Shown: one piece after another, positions 35,684-48,477 of the stretch
Layout of the letters: each line of letters opens with the position of its first letter
How positions within the stretch are numbered: position 1 is the stretch's first letter
NCBI RefSeq assembly: GCF_016316925.1
Contig: NZ_JAEEGB010000005.1
Coordinates: 124,001 to 188,000, forward strand
Reading direction: 5' to 3'
From: Clostridium aciditolerans
GTDB lineage: Bacteria > Bacillota > Clostridia > Clostridiales > Clostridiaceae
DNA length: 64,000 nt
The notes under the pieces: model-generated
The model's database searches: none
Seen by the model: the letters and a program-made list of their open reading frames with translations, nothing else
Told to the model about the DNA's origin: nothing
Position numbers and translations under genes: made by a program

Positions 35684-38245
35684 TTAGAGAAACTCACCTA
35701 TTCCTTCAACAAATTTTTCTTTGTTCAACTTTCCATCTTCAAAATAAAAATTTCCATTTTCAATAAAATATAACTCTCCGGCTCTATCATTGTATGTAAA
35801 ATGTTTTTTGCACTTTATTTTATATATAAAATTGTTCATCTTAGCTCTCACCTTTGATAACTTCACTTTCTTTTCTGCATATTCCATATTAGCATTCATT
35901 AATAACTCTTTATATTCATTCCATATATGCAATCCGTCAAGTATTTCTCCATCTTTCTTCGTTATTGTACTACTTAAATAAATAGCTATTTCATTTTTAT
36001 CTTCATCAATCAATTTCATCTTATCTTCTACAGTTTTAAAATCCAAATTTCCAACTTCTTCACTAAAGAAATTATCAATGTTATACTCATTTGGGTTGCT
36101 TGTTAACATTTTTAATCTCTCAATAACAAGTTTATAAAATTTATTAAAATCTTTTTCCTTTAATATCTCTATCATTTCTTCATTAATTAATGTAAGATCT
36201 TGATCCATTCGCTTATCTTGCTTGTAAATGCTACTCGCCTTATCTAAATTGAAAAAGAAAACTCTTCCCTTTTCTGGCTTTACACATGATCTATTTATTC
36301 TTCCTAAAAATTGTTCCTCACTATCTAGCATTGAAATATCCTTATACCCTATGTCCATATCAATATCTACTCCTGCTTCAATAACCTGCGTTGCAACCAA
36401 GATAATATCTTTGCTAGCTAAAACTAAGTCTAATATTCTTTCTCTTTCTATAGGACTATCATCTCCAGTCATTAACTGAATATCTGAAACTATATCTTCA
36501 TCTTCTTTTAATCTTCTATAAAAATTATAGGCACTGCTTTTACTTATAAACTCTACTAAAATCTTCTTTTCATTTTTACTTTGTTTCTTAACATGACTAT
36601 ATAAATCTTCTAGTATGTTTTCAGACTTTAATAATTCAAAGTCTAATTTAACTCTTTCCTTAAAAATAGTATTCTTAAAGTATTTGTCCCTATTTTTTAT
36701 AAGCATTGTAGTTTTATAAGTACTTCCAGTTAAGCAGTTTAAATCTGGCAAGGTTGCAGACATTATGATAACCTTTATATTTAACAGCTTTGCATAAGCA
36801 TTTAAAAAGGTTATTATTTCTCCCCAAATTATATTTCTGTAGCTTTGGATTTCATCTAATACAATTACACTATTAACAATTTGATGTAGTGGAAATATAT
36901 CTTCTTTTGCTGTTCCAAATAAATACTTAAAGATAGTTACATGAGTAGTTAATACAATAGGATAATTTAGAAATTGTCTATTAAGCAATGCTTTTTTATA
37001 GTAACGGAAATCGCAATCCTCTCCCTTATTCTTCCTATGTTCATCAATTTCTTTTATAGGAAAGACTGAATTAATAACTGATATCTTATTAAAGATCTCA
37101 TCTTCTTTATCAAAAATTTTCTTTAATGTATTTATATTTTGCTCCACTAAAGTATTAAATGGATATACATAGAATATTTTATTTTTCTTTTTATCTTCTT
37201 CTAAAAGCTTAAAGCTTAAATTAGTAGCAACATTACTCTTCCCACTTCCAGTAGGGGCTTCTAAATAAAATATGTTTGACTCTATATTTTCCTTTAAATT
37301 CTCTTCTGCTTCTAAAAACAATTCATTTCTTAAGATATTAATGTCTTTTACCTTTGAAAAATCTGTTTTCTTTTCGTCTCTGTTCATTTTATATTCTTTT
37401 GTAAAGTTATATATCTTTCCTTGTTTATAAACATCATAAAATTTATTTATCTCATTGATATTTCCTATATCATCAGTTTCTACGCCATCCATAAATTCTG
37501 ATGTGGAGTAAAAATCACAAGCAACTAAAATAGAAAATAATAATCTTTCATACATATATCTGTAAATTTTACTTTCATTAATTAATCTTTTAGTATATTT
37601 ATCATTTACTTTAAATATTTTTTCTATATTACCTAAAGTTAAAGTAAGCTCCTTATTATAAATACCTTTATACAGCTTTTGTTGTGTGGTCAATAGTTTT
37701 GCACCTTCACCATCTCTATATTCATCTAACTTTTCTTTAAACTCTTCTAAAGAATTAAACTCACTGTGATGCCTAGATATTATATATCCATTCATAATCA
37801 TAAAGTCTATTAAGACTTCAACATCTGTCTTAGGTAATACTCTAAATTTTTCAAAGTAATAGTCAAAATATATAATTACAGATAGTATAGAATGATGAGA
37901 ATTCCCAAAGTCATTTATATCTTTTATACCTAAATTATTGCCCAATCTATCTTCTTGAAATAGTGGATTTATCTTCCCCATATCGTGCATAGTTATTGTA
38001 TTTACTATCATTTCTCTAAAAAGTTCTTTTCCTTCCCTAGAGCATTGAGATAGAAATTCATCTTCTAACTTACTAAATACTTCATCGATACCTTTTTCAT
38101 TTATTATCTTGAAAAAATATTTTTCACATAAGACTACATGCTCATATAAGTATTCATATCTCTCTTCATTTTTATGAGCATATATATTATATTTTTTATT
38201 TATACTTTCCTTAACATTAAACTTATTTATAAAATCAAAGTGCAT
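35684..38245 (-). CDS. cas3: Cas3, HD nuclease-helicase of type I-B
   Basis: The 853-residue effector that degrades target DNA. The HD nuclease occupies the first 240 residues: YAHKNEERYEYLYEHV, MHDMGK (H87, D88) and SRHHSEF. The helicase follows with Walker A EAPTGSGKSNVA near residue 330, DExD/H box VLDEIQSYRNIIW, MSATLP and motif VI region EEQFLGRINRS. The remainder is the C-terminal domain. ATG at 38245 follows AGGTGAAATAT. It is the last interference gene, after cas5. Confidence 0.95.
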   Translation of the reverse strand: MHFDFINKFNVKESINKKYNIYAHKNEERYEYLYEHVVLCEKYFFKIINEKGIDEVFSKLEDEFLSQCSREGKELFREMIVNTITMHDMGKINPLFQEDRLGNNLGIKDINDFGNSHHSILSVIIYFDYYFEKFRVLPKTDVEVLIDFMIMNGYIISRHHSEFNSLEEFKEKLDEYRDGEGAKLLTTQQKLYKGIYNKELTLTLGNIEKIFKVNDKYTKRLINESKIYRYMYERLLFSILVACDFYSTSEFMDGVETDDIGNINEINKFYDVYKQGKIYNFTKEYKMNRDEKKTDFSKVKDINILRNELFLEAEENLKENIESNIFYLEAPTGSGKSNVATNLSFKLLEEDKKKNKIFYVYPFNTLVEQNINTLKKIFDKEDEIFNKISVINSVFPIKEIDEHRKNKGEDCDFRYYKKALLNRQFLNYPIVLTTHVTIFKYLFGTAKEDIFPLHQIVNSVIVLDEIQSYRNIIWGEIITFLNAYAKLLNIKVIIMSATLPDLNCLTGSTYKTTMLIKNRDKYFKNTIFKERVKLDFELLKSENILEDLYSHVKKQSKNEKKILVEFISKSSAYNFYRRLKEDEDIVSDIQLMTGDDSPIERERILDLVLASKDIILVATQVIEAGVDIDMDIGYKDISMLDSEEQFLGRINRSCVKPEKGRVFFFNLDKASSIYKQDKRMDQDLTLINEEMIEILKEKDFNKFYKLVIERLKMLTSNPNEYNIDNFFSEEVGNLDFKTVEDKMKLIDEDKNEIAIYLSSTITKKDGEILDGLHIWNEYKELLMNANMEYAEKKVKLSKVRAKMNNFIYKIKCKKHFTYNDRAGELYFIENGNFYFEDGKLNKEKFVEGIGEFL

Positions 38246-38287
38246 ATTTCACCTCTTAATTAAAGTTAAAGGAGGGCATACCCTCCT

Positions 38288-39082
38288 CTAAAAAAATACT
38301 AAATTTCTTTCACCCTCATTAAAAACTTTTACTTCACCTTTTGCTTTAACTTTTGAATTTGTTGATATAAAAGTTTTAAATTCATATTTATTATTTGTTT
38401 CTTCTAGAGCAACTGGTAACCTTTCTTCGTATTTATATGTAAGTACTTTTTCCTCAAATAAGTCCTCTAAATCATCTACCTCATCCAATTCAAAATCTTG
38501 TTTTATAAATAGACTATCAACATTATCAGGTTCGATTACCTCTGTAACCCCCTCTATAACCTGTACATCACATATATCTGCTAAGTGGTCATTTTTTCCT
38601 AAGTAAGGTACATAAACAAATCTATTTTCTTTTAAGGCTTTAGCTAATGCTTTACTTTCTTCACTATCTATAACAAAATAAATATCCCAGTTTGGATTTT
38701 CCAGCCACTGTTCTTTAACAATTAAGTTTCCACCTGCTTCTTTAGATGCATATCCAACGGAATTATTAAATGTCTGAACCTTCTTAGATATATTAGTACT
38801 GTTCCTAACTATTGCTACCCGTAAATCCTTTAGTCTTGAATAAAACTCTGGATAACTTCTATCTTTGTACTTATCATCTTTTTGTAGCGCCTTGCCAAAT
38901 TCTTTTTTATAATCATTTAAAAAACTCATCTGGTTATATCCACTATATCCTAATATAGCTCCAAACATCCCAAGCAAAGCCACCTTATGAATGGTTCCAT
39001 ATGTAAAATATAGATATGTGTTAACATCAGGCTTCTTAAAAAATGCCGTTTCTCCCTTTAATGTAAACTTTATAACTTCCAT
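38288..39082 (-). CDS. cas5: Cas5, Cascade subunit of type I-B
   Basis: A 264-residue RAMP protein. The N-terminal strand and segment MEVIKFTLKGETAFFKKPDVNTYLYFTYGTIHKVALLGMFGAILG-like region is the Cas5h/Cas5b signature, with the helix after it expected to hold the crRNA 5' handle. The rest, ending in ALEETNNKYEFKTFI, is variable. ATG at 39082 is three bases past the cas7 stop, so they are coupled. It caps the crRNA in Cascade with Cas8b. Confidence 0.93.
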   Translation of the reverse strand: MEVIKFTLKGETAFFKKPDVNTYLYFTYGTIHKVALLGMFGAILGYSGYNQMSFLNDYKKEFGKALQKDDKYKDRSYPEFYSRLKDLRVAIVRNSTNISKKVQTFNNSVGYASKEAGGNLIVKEQWLENPNWDIYFVIDSEESKALAKALKENRFVYVPYLGKNDHLADICDVQVIEGVTEVIEPDNVDSLFIKQDFELDEVDDLEDLFEEKVLTYKYEERLPVALEETNNKYEFKTFISTNSKVKAKGEVKVFNEGERNLVFF

Positions 39083-39085
39083 AGC

Positions 39086-41784
<2,699 letters not shown>

Positions 41785-41796
41785 TTTTTCACCTCC

Positions 41797-42489
41797 CTAT
41801 AACCATTTAAAGTTCACGTACCCTGCTCCTCTAGCATTCATTTCTAATATTCCGGTCCCGAGAGCCATATACGCTAAATCCTGAGCTGCTTCATCATCAC
41901 TTATGTTTATGGATATTTTATCTCCTAGGAGCTTTCTTCCCTTATAGTTCATCGCTACTGGTTTTTGATTCATAAATTCAATATTTGTATACAACTGGAA
42001 ATCTTCATCTATTTTTGTTTTCATAGCTAAGTTATATTTCTTTATTAGGTTCTCTTTTAGTCTTCTTTCGAAATCCATTAGAGAAAGCTTTCCTTTCCAG
42101 TATCCTTCTTCATTCTTTAACATTACTGGAGTAATAGAATATATTTTTTCTATATGCCTTTGAGGTATTATTCTAACTTTTGCTGTTAGTCCCTTTATCG
42201 AATCATTGAAATGGTTTACTAGTTCTGTATAAAAAAAGTCTGCTAAATTTTTATTTATTGTTCTTAATTGTATCGTGTATGTTTTTCCTTGTTTATATTT
42301 CTTGTCCTCTTCTAAAGGGTAAAACGAATTATAGCAATAATTTTTATATACATTTTCGTTATGAAACTCTAGTAGTTCTGGCACTTTTGCCATGCCACTG
42401 TCTATAAAACCGGATATTTTTGAAGAAACATCTGTTGAATTGATCTCTTCTAGTAAGAATACCAGAATAGATATTTCATATACCTTCAC
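41797..42489 (-). CDS. cas6: Cas6, CRISPR RNA processing endoribonuclease
   Basis: A 230-residue RAMP nuclease that cuts in the repeat to release crRNA with an eight-base 5' handle. The C-terminal glycine-rich loop ALGTGILEMNARGAGYVNFKWL is diagnostic, and a candidate catalytic histidine lies in the N-terminal half (FHNENVYKNYCYNSFYPLEED). The start is GTG at 42489 after AAGGAGGGGATTAT. It is the first gene of the cas operon. Promoter elements are not clear, though a TATAAT occurs about 250 bases upstream. Confidence 0.9.
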   Translation of the reverse strand: MKVYEISILVFLLEEINSTDVSSKISGFIDSGMAKVPELLEFHNENVYKNYCYNSFYPLEEDKKYKQGKTYTIQLRTINKNLADFFYTELVNHFNDSIKGLTAKVRIIPQRHIEKIYSITPVMLKNEEGYWKGKLSLMDFERRLKENLIKKYNLAMKTKIDEDFQLYTNIEFMNQKPVAMNYKGRKLLGDKISINISDDEAAQDLAYMALGTGILEMNARGAGYVNFKWL

Positions 42490-42512
42490 ATAATCCCCTC
42501 CTTGTCATCATT

Positions 42513-42707
42513 TTAACTCTTATGTAATAATTTGTAAACGAAATTTACTAAAAGTTCCTTTCTCAACATATATCCTCCTTTTCTTTTATTTGTAGACTTA
42601 ATATGAATACATTTACTTATAGGTTCATTTATATGCCATCTTACAACGCTCTGAGGAATTGCTATTTTTTCTTCTATTTCCTTAGCTCTATGTAAATTTT
42701 TATCAGG
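42513..42707 (-). other. Open frame upstream of cas6 with HTH-like remnant and an 18-codon ORF
   Basis: A stop-free frame (42707-42516) encodes HRAKEIEEKIAIPQSVVRWH, which resembles the recognition part of a helix-turn-helix, with no start codon at its head because a TGA lies directly before it. Near its end is ATG 42569 with a very strong AAAGGAGGATAT site, encoding an 18-residue peptide MLRKELLVNFVYKLLHKS and ending at 42513, 24 bases before cas6. It may be a degraded regulator or a small translated leader. I cannot decide between them. Confidence 0.4.
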
Positions 42708-42863
42708 TCAAGTATTTTTAAATAAATATATTATTCAACTCATTGAAATTATTATATCTTACACTATAATAACATATTCGCATAATTTAGAAGAATTTTG
42801 TTTTTAAATATTTACATCTCATGTTATGGTTAATCATAAGTTAAATTATATAATTCAACTCAT

Positions 42864-45790
42864 ATTTAAATACATCGCATGTTAAGGTTCAACGTAAAAG
42901 GGAGGCTTGCCAATGTACAGCTTTAAAAAATTTAAATACATCTTATGTTATGGTTCAACCTACAATATCATATTATTTCCGTTTGCGCCAATTAAATTTA
43001 AATACATCTTATGTTATGGTTCAACTTTTATCAAAATTGGACACTTTAAGCTTCCAATTATAATTTAAATACATCTTATGTTATGGTTCAACATCATTTA
43101 CTTTGCTAACATTTAAATCATATATGGAATTTAAATACATCTTATGGTATGGTTCAACCCAAAAATTATATTTAATAACTTCGCTCCTATACTTATTTAA
43201 ATACATCTTATGTTATGGTTCAACTTTGCACCATCACCAAATGTGGTATCAACGACATTTATTTAAATACATCTTATGTTATGGTTCAACAAGGAGCTTT
43301 AAAGGTATTAGAGATAACTTACAATGTATTTAAATACATCTTATGTTATGGTTCAACCTTTTGTGTCTAGACTTATTACTGAGGTGATATTATATTTAAA
43401 TACATCTTATGTTATGGTTCAACATTAGAATCGACAGTCCCCACCTCAACATCCCCTGCATTTAAATACATCTTATGTTATGGTTCAACTAGTAAATAAG
43501 CTGGTAAAATTACGTATGCTGGTTAATTTAAATACATCTTATGTTATGGTTCAACAGTTAAGAGGTTGTATATTATAACCCGCTGGAACCGATTTAAATA
43601 CATCTTATGTTATGGTTCAACTTTCGAGTTGGACTTCAAACAAGCTTCAACTGAAAATATATTTAAATACATCTTATGTTATGGTTCAACTTTATATTGT
43701 TAGAGGTTGATTTAAACCATTATACATTTAAATACATCTTATGTTATGGTTCAACATAAGCGTAGCTTTCTTAATAGTATAATTAACTGCTATTTAAATA
43801 CATCTTATGTTATGGTTCAACTATTTGGAATTCTATAACAGCAGTTTGGAATAGCATTTAAATACATCTTATGTTATGGTTCAACTAGCAATCTAAAAGC
43901 TGAATGTTTATGCGAAGATGTATTTAAATACATCTTATGTTATGGTTCAACCACTCGTCACGTTGTTGCAATTCTCGTTGATACTGCATTTAAATACATC
44001 TTATGTTATGGTTCAACAAACAAGGATTACTTTAAACCAACTGCTAATACACCATTTAAATACATCTTATGTTATGGTTCAACCAACAACAAGTTCAAGT
44101 TGCTGGAGTTGGTGGAAATTTAAATACATCTTATGTTATGGTTCAACCTGCTGGTAGTACTTAGTTGGTAGTTGCATTAACTGATTTAAATACATCTTAT
44201 GTTATGGTTCAACAGAAACTATGCTACAAATCAAAATATCTTCTATATATTTAAATACATCTTATGTTATGGTTCAACATTGCATTTAATCCAGCTTCAA
44301 TTATTAATTTCAATATTTAAATACATCTTATGTTATGGTTCAACAATCTTAGTACAATATCAGTAAAGGAGGTTAAAACAATTTAAATACATCTTATGTT
44401 ATGGTTCAACCCAAAATACTAAATCTCCTGGTAAAGCTTCTGATTGATTTAAATACATCTTATGTTATGGTTCAACGGCTATCGACGAAAAAGCAATTAC
44501 TATAGTAGATGCATTTAAATACATCTTATGTTATGGTTCAACTAGGCCACAGACTAGCTTTTATTTAACTTTTAATAAATTTAAATACATCTTATGTTAT
44601 GGTTCAACGTAATGCTGGTAATGGCATCCCTGCGTTCAAACTGATTTAAATACATCTTATGTTATGGTTCAACTGAAAATTTACTATTCTCAGGCTAGGG
44701 ATCTGTTTCAATTTAAATACATCTTATGTTATGGTTCAACGTTATGTGATGAAAATATTAGTTGCTGCAGGAAAAATATTTAAATACATCTTATGTTATG
44801 GTTCAACTATATATATATCATACTCCTTTATATCATCTCTACATTTAAATACATCTTATGTTATGGTTCAACAGAATTGATTTTAAGATATACTTTCCCA
44901 TTAGTTAGATTTAAATACATCTTATGTTATGGTTCAACGGGTAATACAATGGCTACAACACAAGAACGCATGATATTTAAATACATCTTATGTTATGGTT
45001 CAACCTCTTATATACTGTCCCTTCTCTTTTAGTACAGCTAATTTAAATACATCTTATGTTATGGTTCAACAAAAGGATAAAGAAGGATTAAAGACCAAGC
45101 TATTACTATTTAAATACATCTTATGTTATGGTTCAACATAGAAAGTAACATAATACCATTTAAATAATTTGTATTTAAATACATCTTATGTTATGGTTCA
45201 ACTTAATGAAGGGAAAGAAAAAAAATTAAATTCTAAATTTAAATACATCTTATGTTATGGTTCAACTCCTTAAGGTATAATCTGAAGAAAGTTCTTAATG
45301 TTATTTAAATACATCTTATGTTATGGTTCAACTTTATAGCTCAAATAGATTATCTTATATGTTTAAATTTAAATACATCTTATGTTATGGTTCAACCCAA
45401 TACTTTTCATAAATATTTATGAGGTTTTTTCTATTTAAATACATCTTATGTTATGGTTCAACTAAGAGTGGTTACAATAATACATTTGAAATTAATGTAT
45501 TTAAATACATCTTATGTTATGGTTCAACTATGTCATTAGATCAGACATCAAAAACTTTAATTCAATTTAAATACATCTTATGTTATGGTTCAACAAATAT
45601 TTGGAGCAAGAAGAAAGTATAATTACTCCATTTAAATACATCTTATGTTATGGTTCAACGCTGACTCTTTAAATGTAACAGAAGAGTTTTTAGAATTTAA
45701 ATACATCTTATGTTATGGTTCAACTTTAATAGCTTCAGTAGATACTTCTATATCTTTTGTATTTAAATACATCTTATGTTATGGTTCAAC
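42864..45790 (-). CRISPR. Type I-B CRISPR array 2, 45 repeats and 44 spacers
   Basis: I counted 45 thirty-base repeats at 64-69 base intervals, plus a more degenerate unit with an insertion around 42802-42835. In transcribed orientation the repeat begins GTTGAACCATAACATAAG and differs from array 1 at one base (AAG instead of AGG). The unit at 42864 has two substitutions and 43129 one, marking the old end at the left. The leader is at the right. The array lies upstream of cas6. Confidence 0.98.
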
Positions 45791-45883
45791 CACTGTAAAA
45801 CAGCCATTCTCTATTTTTATTATAACCTTTAAGCCATTGAAAACAAAGACTTCTTCAAAAATTTTCCCAACCGTTTTATCATC
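45791..45883 (-). promoter_or_regulatory. Leader of CRISPR array 2
   Basis: Matches the array 1 leader except for two bases over 93. The minus-strand promoter TTGTTT (45846-45841), 16 bases, TATAAT (45824-45819) is preserved. It borders the terminator of the metallo-hydrolase gene. Confidence 0.85.
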
Positions 45884-45895
45884 TTTAGAAAATCT

Positions 45896-45943
45896 AATAA
45901 AAAATCCCTTAGCGCATTGATTCTTAATGCCTAACAGGGACTT
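45896..45943 (-). terminator. Terminator of the metallo-hydrolase gene beside leader 2
   Basis: On the minus strand AGTCCCT-TTAG-CATT pairs with AATG-CTAA-AGGGATT, then TTTTTATT. TTTTCCCAACC upstream and GGTTGGGAAAA inside the leader form outer arms like those at array 1. Confidence 0.75.
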
Positions 45944-45990
45944 TTTATTAAAACAAGGTTGGGAAAACACATATTTTAATATAATATTAT

Positions 45991-46764
45991 TTAAACTTCC
46001 TCTAAAAAACTATCACAGTTTATACTTTCTCCATCATCAGGCACATATACCTGTTCAACTAATGAGTGCTTTTGCAAGAAATCTTTTAGTTCTGATCTTG
46101 TAAGGGTACAATGATTCCATGTCTCCATATGAACAACAATAACCTTTGAATTAGGTACTTTCCTGCAAACATCATAAATGTCTTGTGTTGTCATGGTAAT
46201 TGGATCTCCCTCACTAAACTTAGCTGCTCCAGCAAAAACAACAGTTATCTGAGGTTTATAGCTTTCCAATGCTTCTTCTACTTCTGGACACCAGATAGTG
46301 TCTCCTGCAATATACAAGGAAGGCTCATTGTGAGCAGTAATAACAAAGCCTGAAACTAATCCCATTTCTTTCCCAATCTTTCCTGTGCCATGCTGCCCCT
46401 GAGTGCGATTAAATGTGATACCTTCCCATATATAAGACTCTTCTATAGAAATAACCTCAAGAAATCCTTTAGCTTCTATTTTTTCTTTATCCACTGGCTG
46501 ACAAAATACTGGTATATGCTTTGAAATTAATTGAGCTGCTGCTTCATCAAAATGATCTCTATGGGTATGTGTTAATAGAATCGCATCAACATTAATAAGG
46601 CTTTCAAAATCAACATGCAAATCTACAAGAGGGTTTTTATTGGCATTATAAACATTTGGTATAGCGTCCATAGTTCCTGCAGGACTTAGTATTGGGTCAA
46701 CTATAATCCTTTTGTTATTAATCTTTAAAAGTAAAGTTGCATGTCTAATTAATTGAATTCTCAT
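45991..46764 (-). CDS. Metallo-beta-lactamase-fold hydrolase (UlaG-like)
   Basis: 257 residues with the metal-binding motif LTHTHRDHFDEAA near residue 65, ITAHNEPSLYIAGDTIWCPEVEEAL, and a distal VVHMETWNHC. The fold is that of UlaG and related cytosolic lactonase or phosphodiesterase-like enzymes; substrate unknown. ATG at 46764 follows TTTGGAGGTATAAATA. It is divergent from the Lrp-type regulator at 46873, with about 100 bases between, so that regulator may control it. Confidence 0.85.
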   Translation of the reverse strand: MRIQLIRHATLLLKINNKRIIVDPILSPAGTMDAIPNVYNANKNPLVDLHVDFESLINVDAILLTHTHRDHFDEAAAQLISKHIPVFCQPVDKEKIEAKGFLEVISIEESYIWEGITFNRTQGQHGTGKIGKEMGLVSGFVITAHNEPSLYIAGDTIWCPEVEEALESYKPQITVVFAGAAKFSEGDPITMTTQDIYDVCRKVPNSKVIVVHMETWNHCTLTRSELKDFLQKHSLVEQVYVPDDGESINCDSFLEEV

Positions 46765-46872
46765 TATTTATACCTCCAAAGTATATGATATACTTATTAT
46801 AGGTGATAATGCTATTGATTGGAGAAAGCAAAGTTACTCTATGGATTGAATGATGAAAGGAATTTAAAAATT

Positions 46873-47286
46873 ATGCTTGATCAAACTGATTTTGAAATAC
46901 TTTCTTTATTAAAGAAAAATTCTAGAATACAGTGGAGAGAAATTGGAGAATTAGTCCATTTAACAGGACAATCCGTTGCAAATCGTATTCGCAAAATGGA
47001 GGAGCTTGGAGTTATCCAGAGTTACACCGTTAAATTAGATCAAAGTAAACTAGGTAAGACTCTAATTGCTTTTATCACTATATTTATGAAAACTACTGAT
47101 CATCTATCTTTCCAGGCTTTCGTTAAAGAAAAATCAGAAGTACTAGAAGCAAATCAAATTAGTGGTGATGGATGTTATTTGCTAAAAGTAAATGTGTCAA
47201 ATGAAGAAGAACTTATGAATTTATTAGATGAAATTTTGAAATATGGCAACTATCGGGTTAATATATCTATTGGAAAAATAAAGTAA
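46873..47286 (+). CDS. Lrp/AsnC-family regulator
   Basis: A 137-residue regulator when started at ATG 46873, preceded by GAAAGGA; the frame opens 18 codons further up. Residues 1-55 are the AsnC helix-turn-helix (MLDQTDFEILSLLKKNSRIQWREIGELVHLTGQSVANRIRK-type), and the rest is the ligand-binding RAM domain (LIAFITIFMKTTDHLSFQAFV, NQISGDGCYLLKVNV). These proteins sense amino acids. It is divergent from the metallo-hydrolase gene, a likely target, and has its own terminator. Confidence 0.88.
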   Translation: MLDQTDFEILSLLKKNSRIQWREIGELVHLTGQSVANRIRKMEELGVIQSYTVKLDQSKLGKTLIAFITIFMKTTDHLSFQAFVKEKSEVLEANQISGDGCYLLKVNVSNEEELMNLLDEILKYGNYRVNISIGKIK

Positions 47287-47349
47287 TGCACTTGTAAATA
47301 TTTCATATTTTTTATAAAAACAAGGTTAGGAAAACTTACATTAAATAAC

Positions 47350-47386
47350 GAAAGGAGAATTCATCTGAATTAGAATTCTCCTTTTA
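47350..47386 (+). terminator. Terminator of the Lrp-family gene
   Basis: AAAGGAGAATTC pairs with GAATTCTCCTTT, then TTAC. A separate AAAACAAGGTTAGGAAAA motif just before it echoes the arms beside the CRISPR leaders. Confidence 0.8.
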
Positions 47387-47470
47387 CTTAGCATTTTTCT
47401 AGTTAGATTCTTAATTATACGAAATATATATCTTTGAATCACTACCTTTAAAGATAACACAAATAACATT

Positions 47471-48295
47471 TTAATCCTTTATTCTGGTAAAGTGAACAAG
47501 GGTTTCTGCGCTTGAAGCTATCTCCTCTGTAGCCGTTGTAATTTCTTTAAATTTTACAGACTGATTATCTGCTATCTCTAAAATGCTATCTATTTGCTTC
47601 TTAATAAATTCTATAGATTTTTTCATTTCACTTAATTCTCTATATACGCTTTCACTGGATTCTTTACTGGTTAGAGAAAGTTTTCTCATTTCTGATGCTA
47701 CAATAGAAAAGCCTCTTCCATGTTCACCAGCCCTTGCAGCTTCAATTGCAGCATTTAAGGCTAATAAATTAGTCTGTTGTGCTACATTTTTAATCATGTT
47801 TATTATTTTATCTGAATCTGCAATCTTTTTTTCCGTAGCCTTGGCAGATTCGTCTATGTTATTAATCATACTAGTTAGTTTTTCAATATCTACAGAGGCT
47901 TCATTAATGCTTGCACTTGTTTCCTCAATAGCACTAAACATACTTTCCGATGATTCACTTATTTTAACTTCATTTTCAATATTTATTGCATAGCCTACTG
48001 CTCCTATAACAGTTCCTTTTTCATCTCTTATAGGATAAGTAACCCCTTTAAATGGGAATCCATAGACTTCCTTTGGTACTATTGAAGATATTATTTTATT
48101 TTCCCTCATAGTCTGTTTCAAAGGATCGTTATCTGGTATTGGATCTCCAATTTTTATGTTTACTCTCATTTTATCACCAGGATAGTACCCTAAAAACTTT
48201 TCAGTATCAGTTACTGAAGTCATTATATCTTCCTGAATTATTTCTTTTAAATGTGGTAACACATCCATAAAGGATTCTAAAATTTTTTCTTTCAT
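47471..48295 (-). CDS. Soluble methyl-accepting chemotaxis-type protein
   Basis: A 274-residue protein without membrane helices. Residues 1-115 form a sensory domain ([44 protein letters not shown]) and 116-274 a short signalling coiled coil with the hairpin tip [35 protein letters not shown] that contacts CheA and CheW. The coiled coil is shorter than in usual receptors. Small cytosolic MCP-like transducers of this kind are common in Clostridium. Start ATG at 48295, no partners in operon. Confidence 0.85.
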   Translation of the reverse strand: MKEKILESFMDVLPHLKEIIQEDIMTSVTDTEKFLGYYPGDKMRVNIKIGDPIPDNDPLKQTMRENKIISSIVPKEVYGFPFKGVTYPIRDEKGTVIGAVGYAINIENEVKISESSESMFSAIEETSASINEASVDIEKLTSMINNIDESAKATEKKIADSDKIINMIKNVAQQTNLLALNAAIEAARAGEHGRGFSIVASEMRKLSLTSKESSESVYRELSEMKKSIEFIKKQIDSILEIADNQSVKFKEITTATEEIASSAETLVHFTRIKD

Positions 48296-48436
48296 AACTC
48301 ATCGCCCCTTTTTTTCTACTAACTAGCTTAATTATATACTTAATTAATAAAGAACAATTTAGTTCTACATTTAATACTATAATGTTATCGCATCTAAATA
48401 TCAATTATTTAGTATATACTTATAATTTAAATTATT

Positions 48437-48470
48437 TAAAAGGAGAATCCCAACAAGTTGGAATTCTCCT
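48437..48470 (-). terminator. Terminator of carB
   Basis: On the minus strand AGGAGAATTCCAAC pairs with GTTGGGATTCTCCT, then TTTAAATAATT. It is directly after the carB stop at 48478. Confidence 0.8.
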
Positions 48471-48477
48471 CTTCTTT

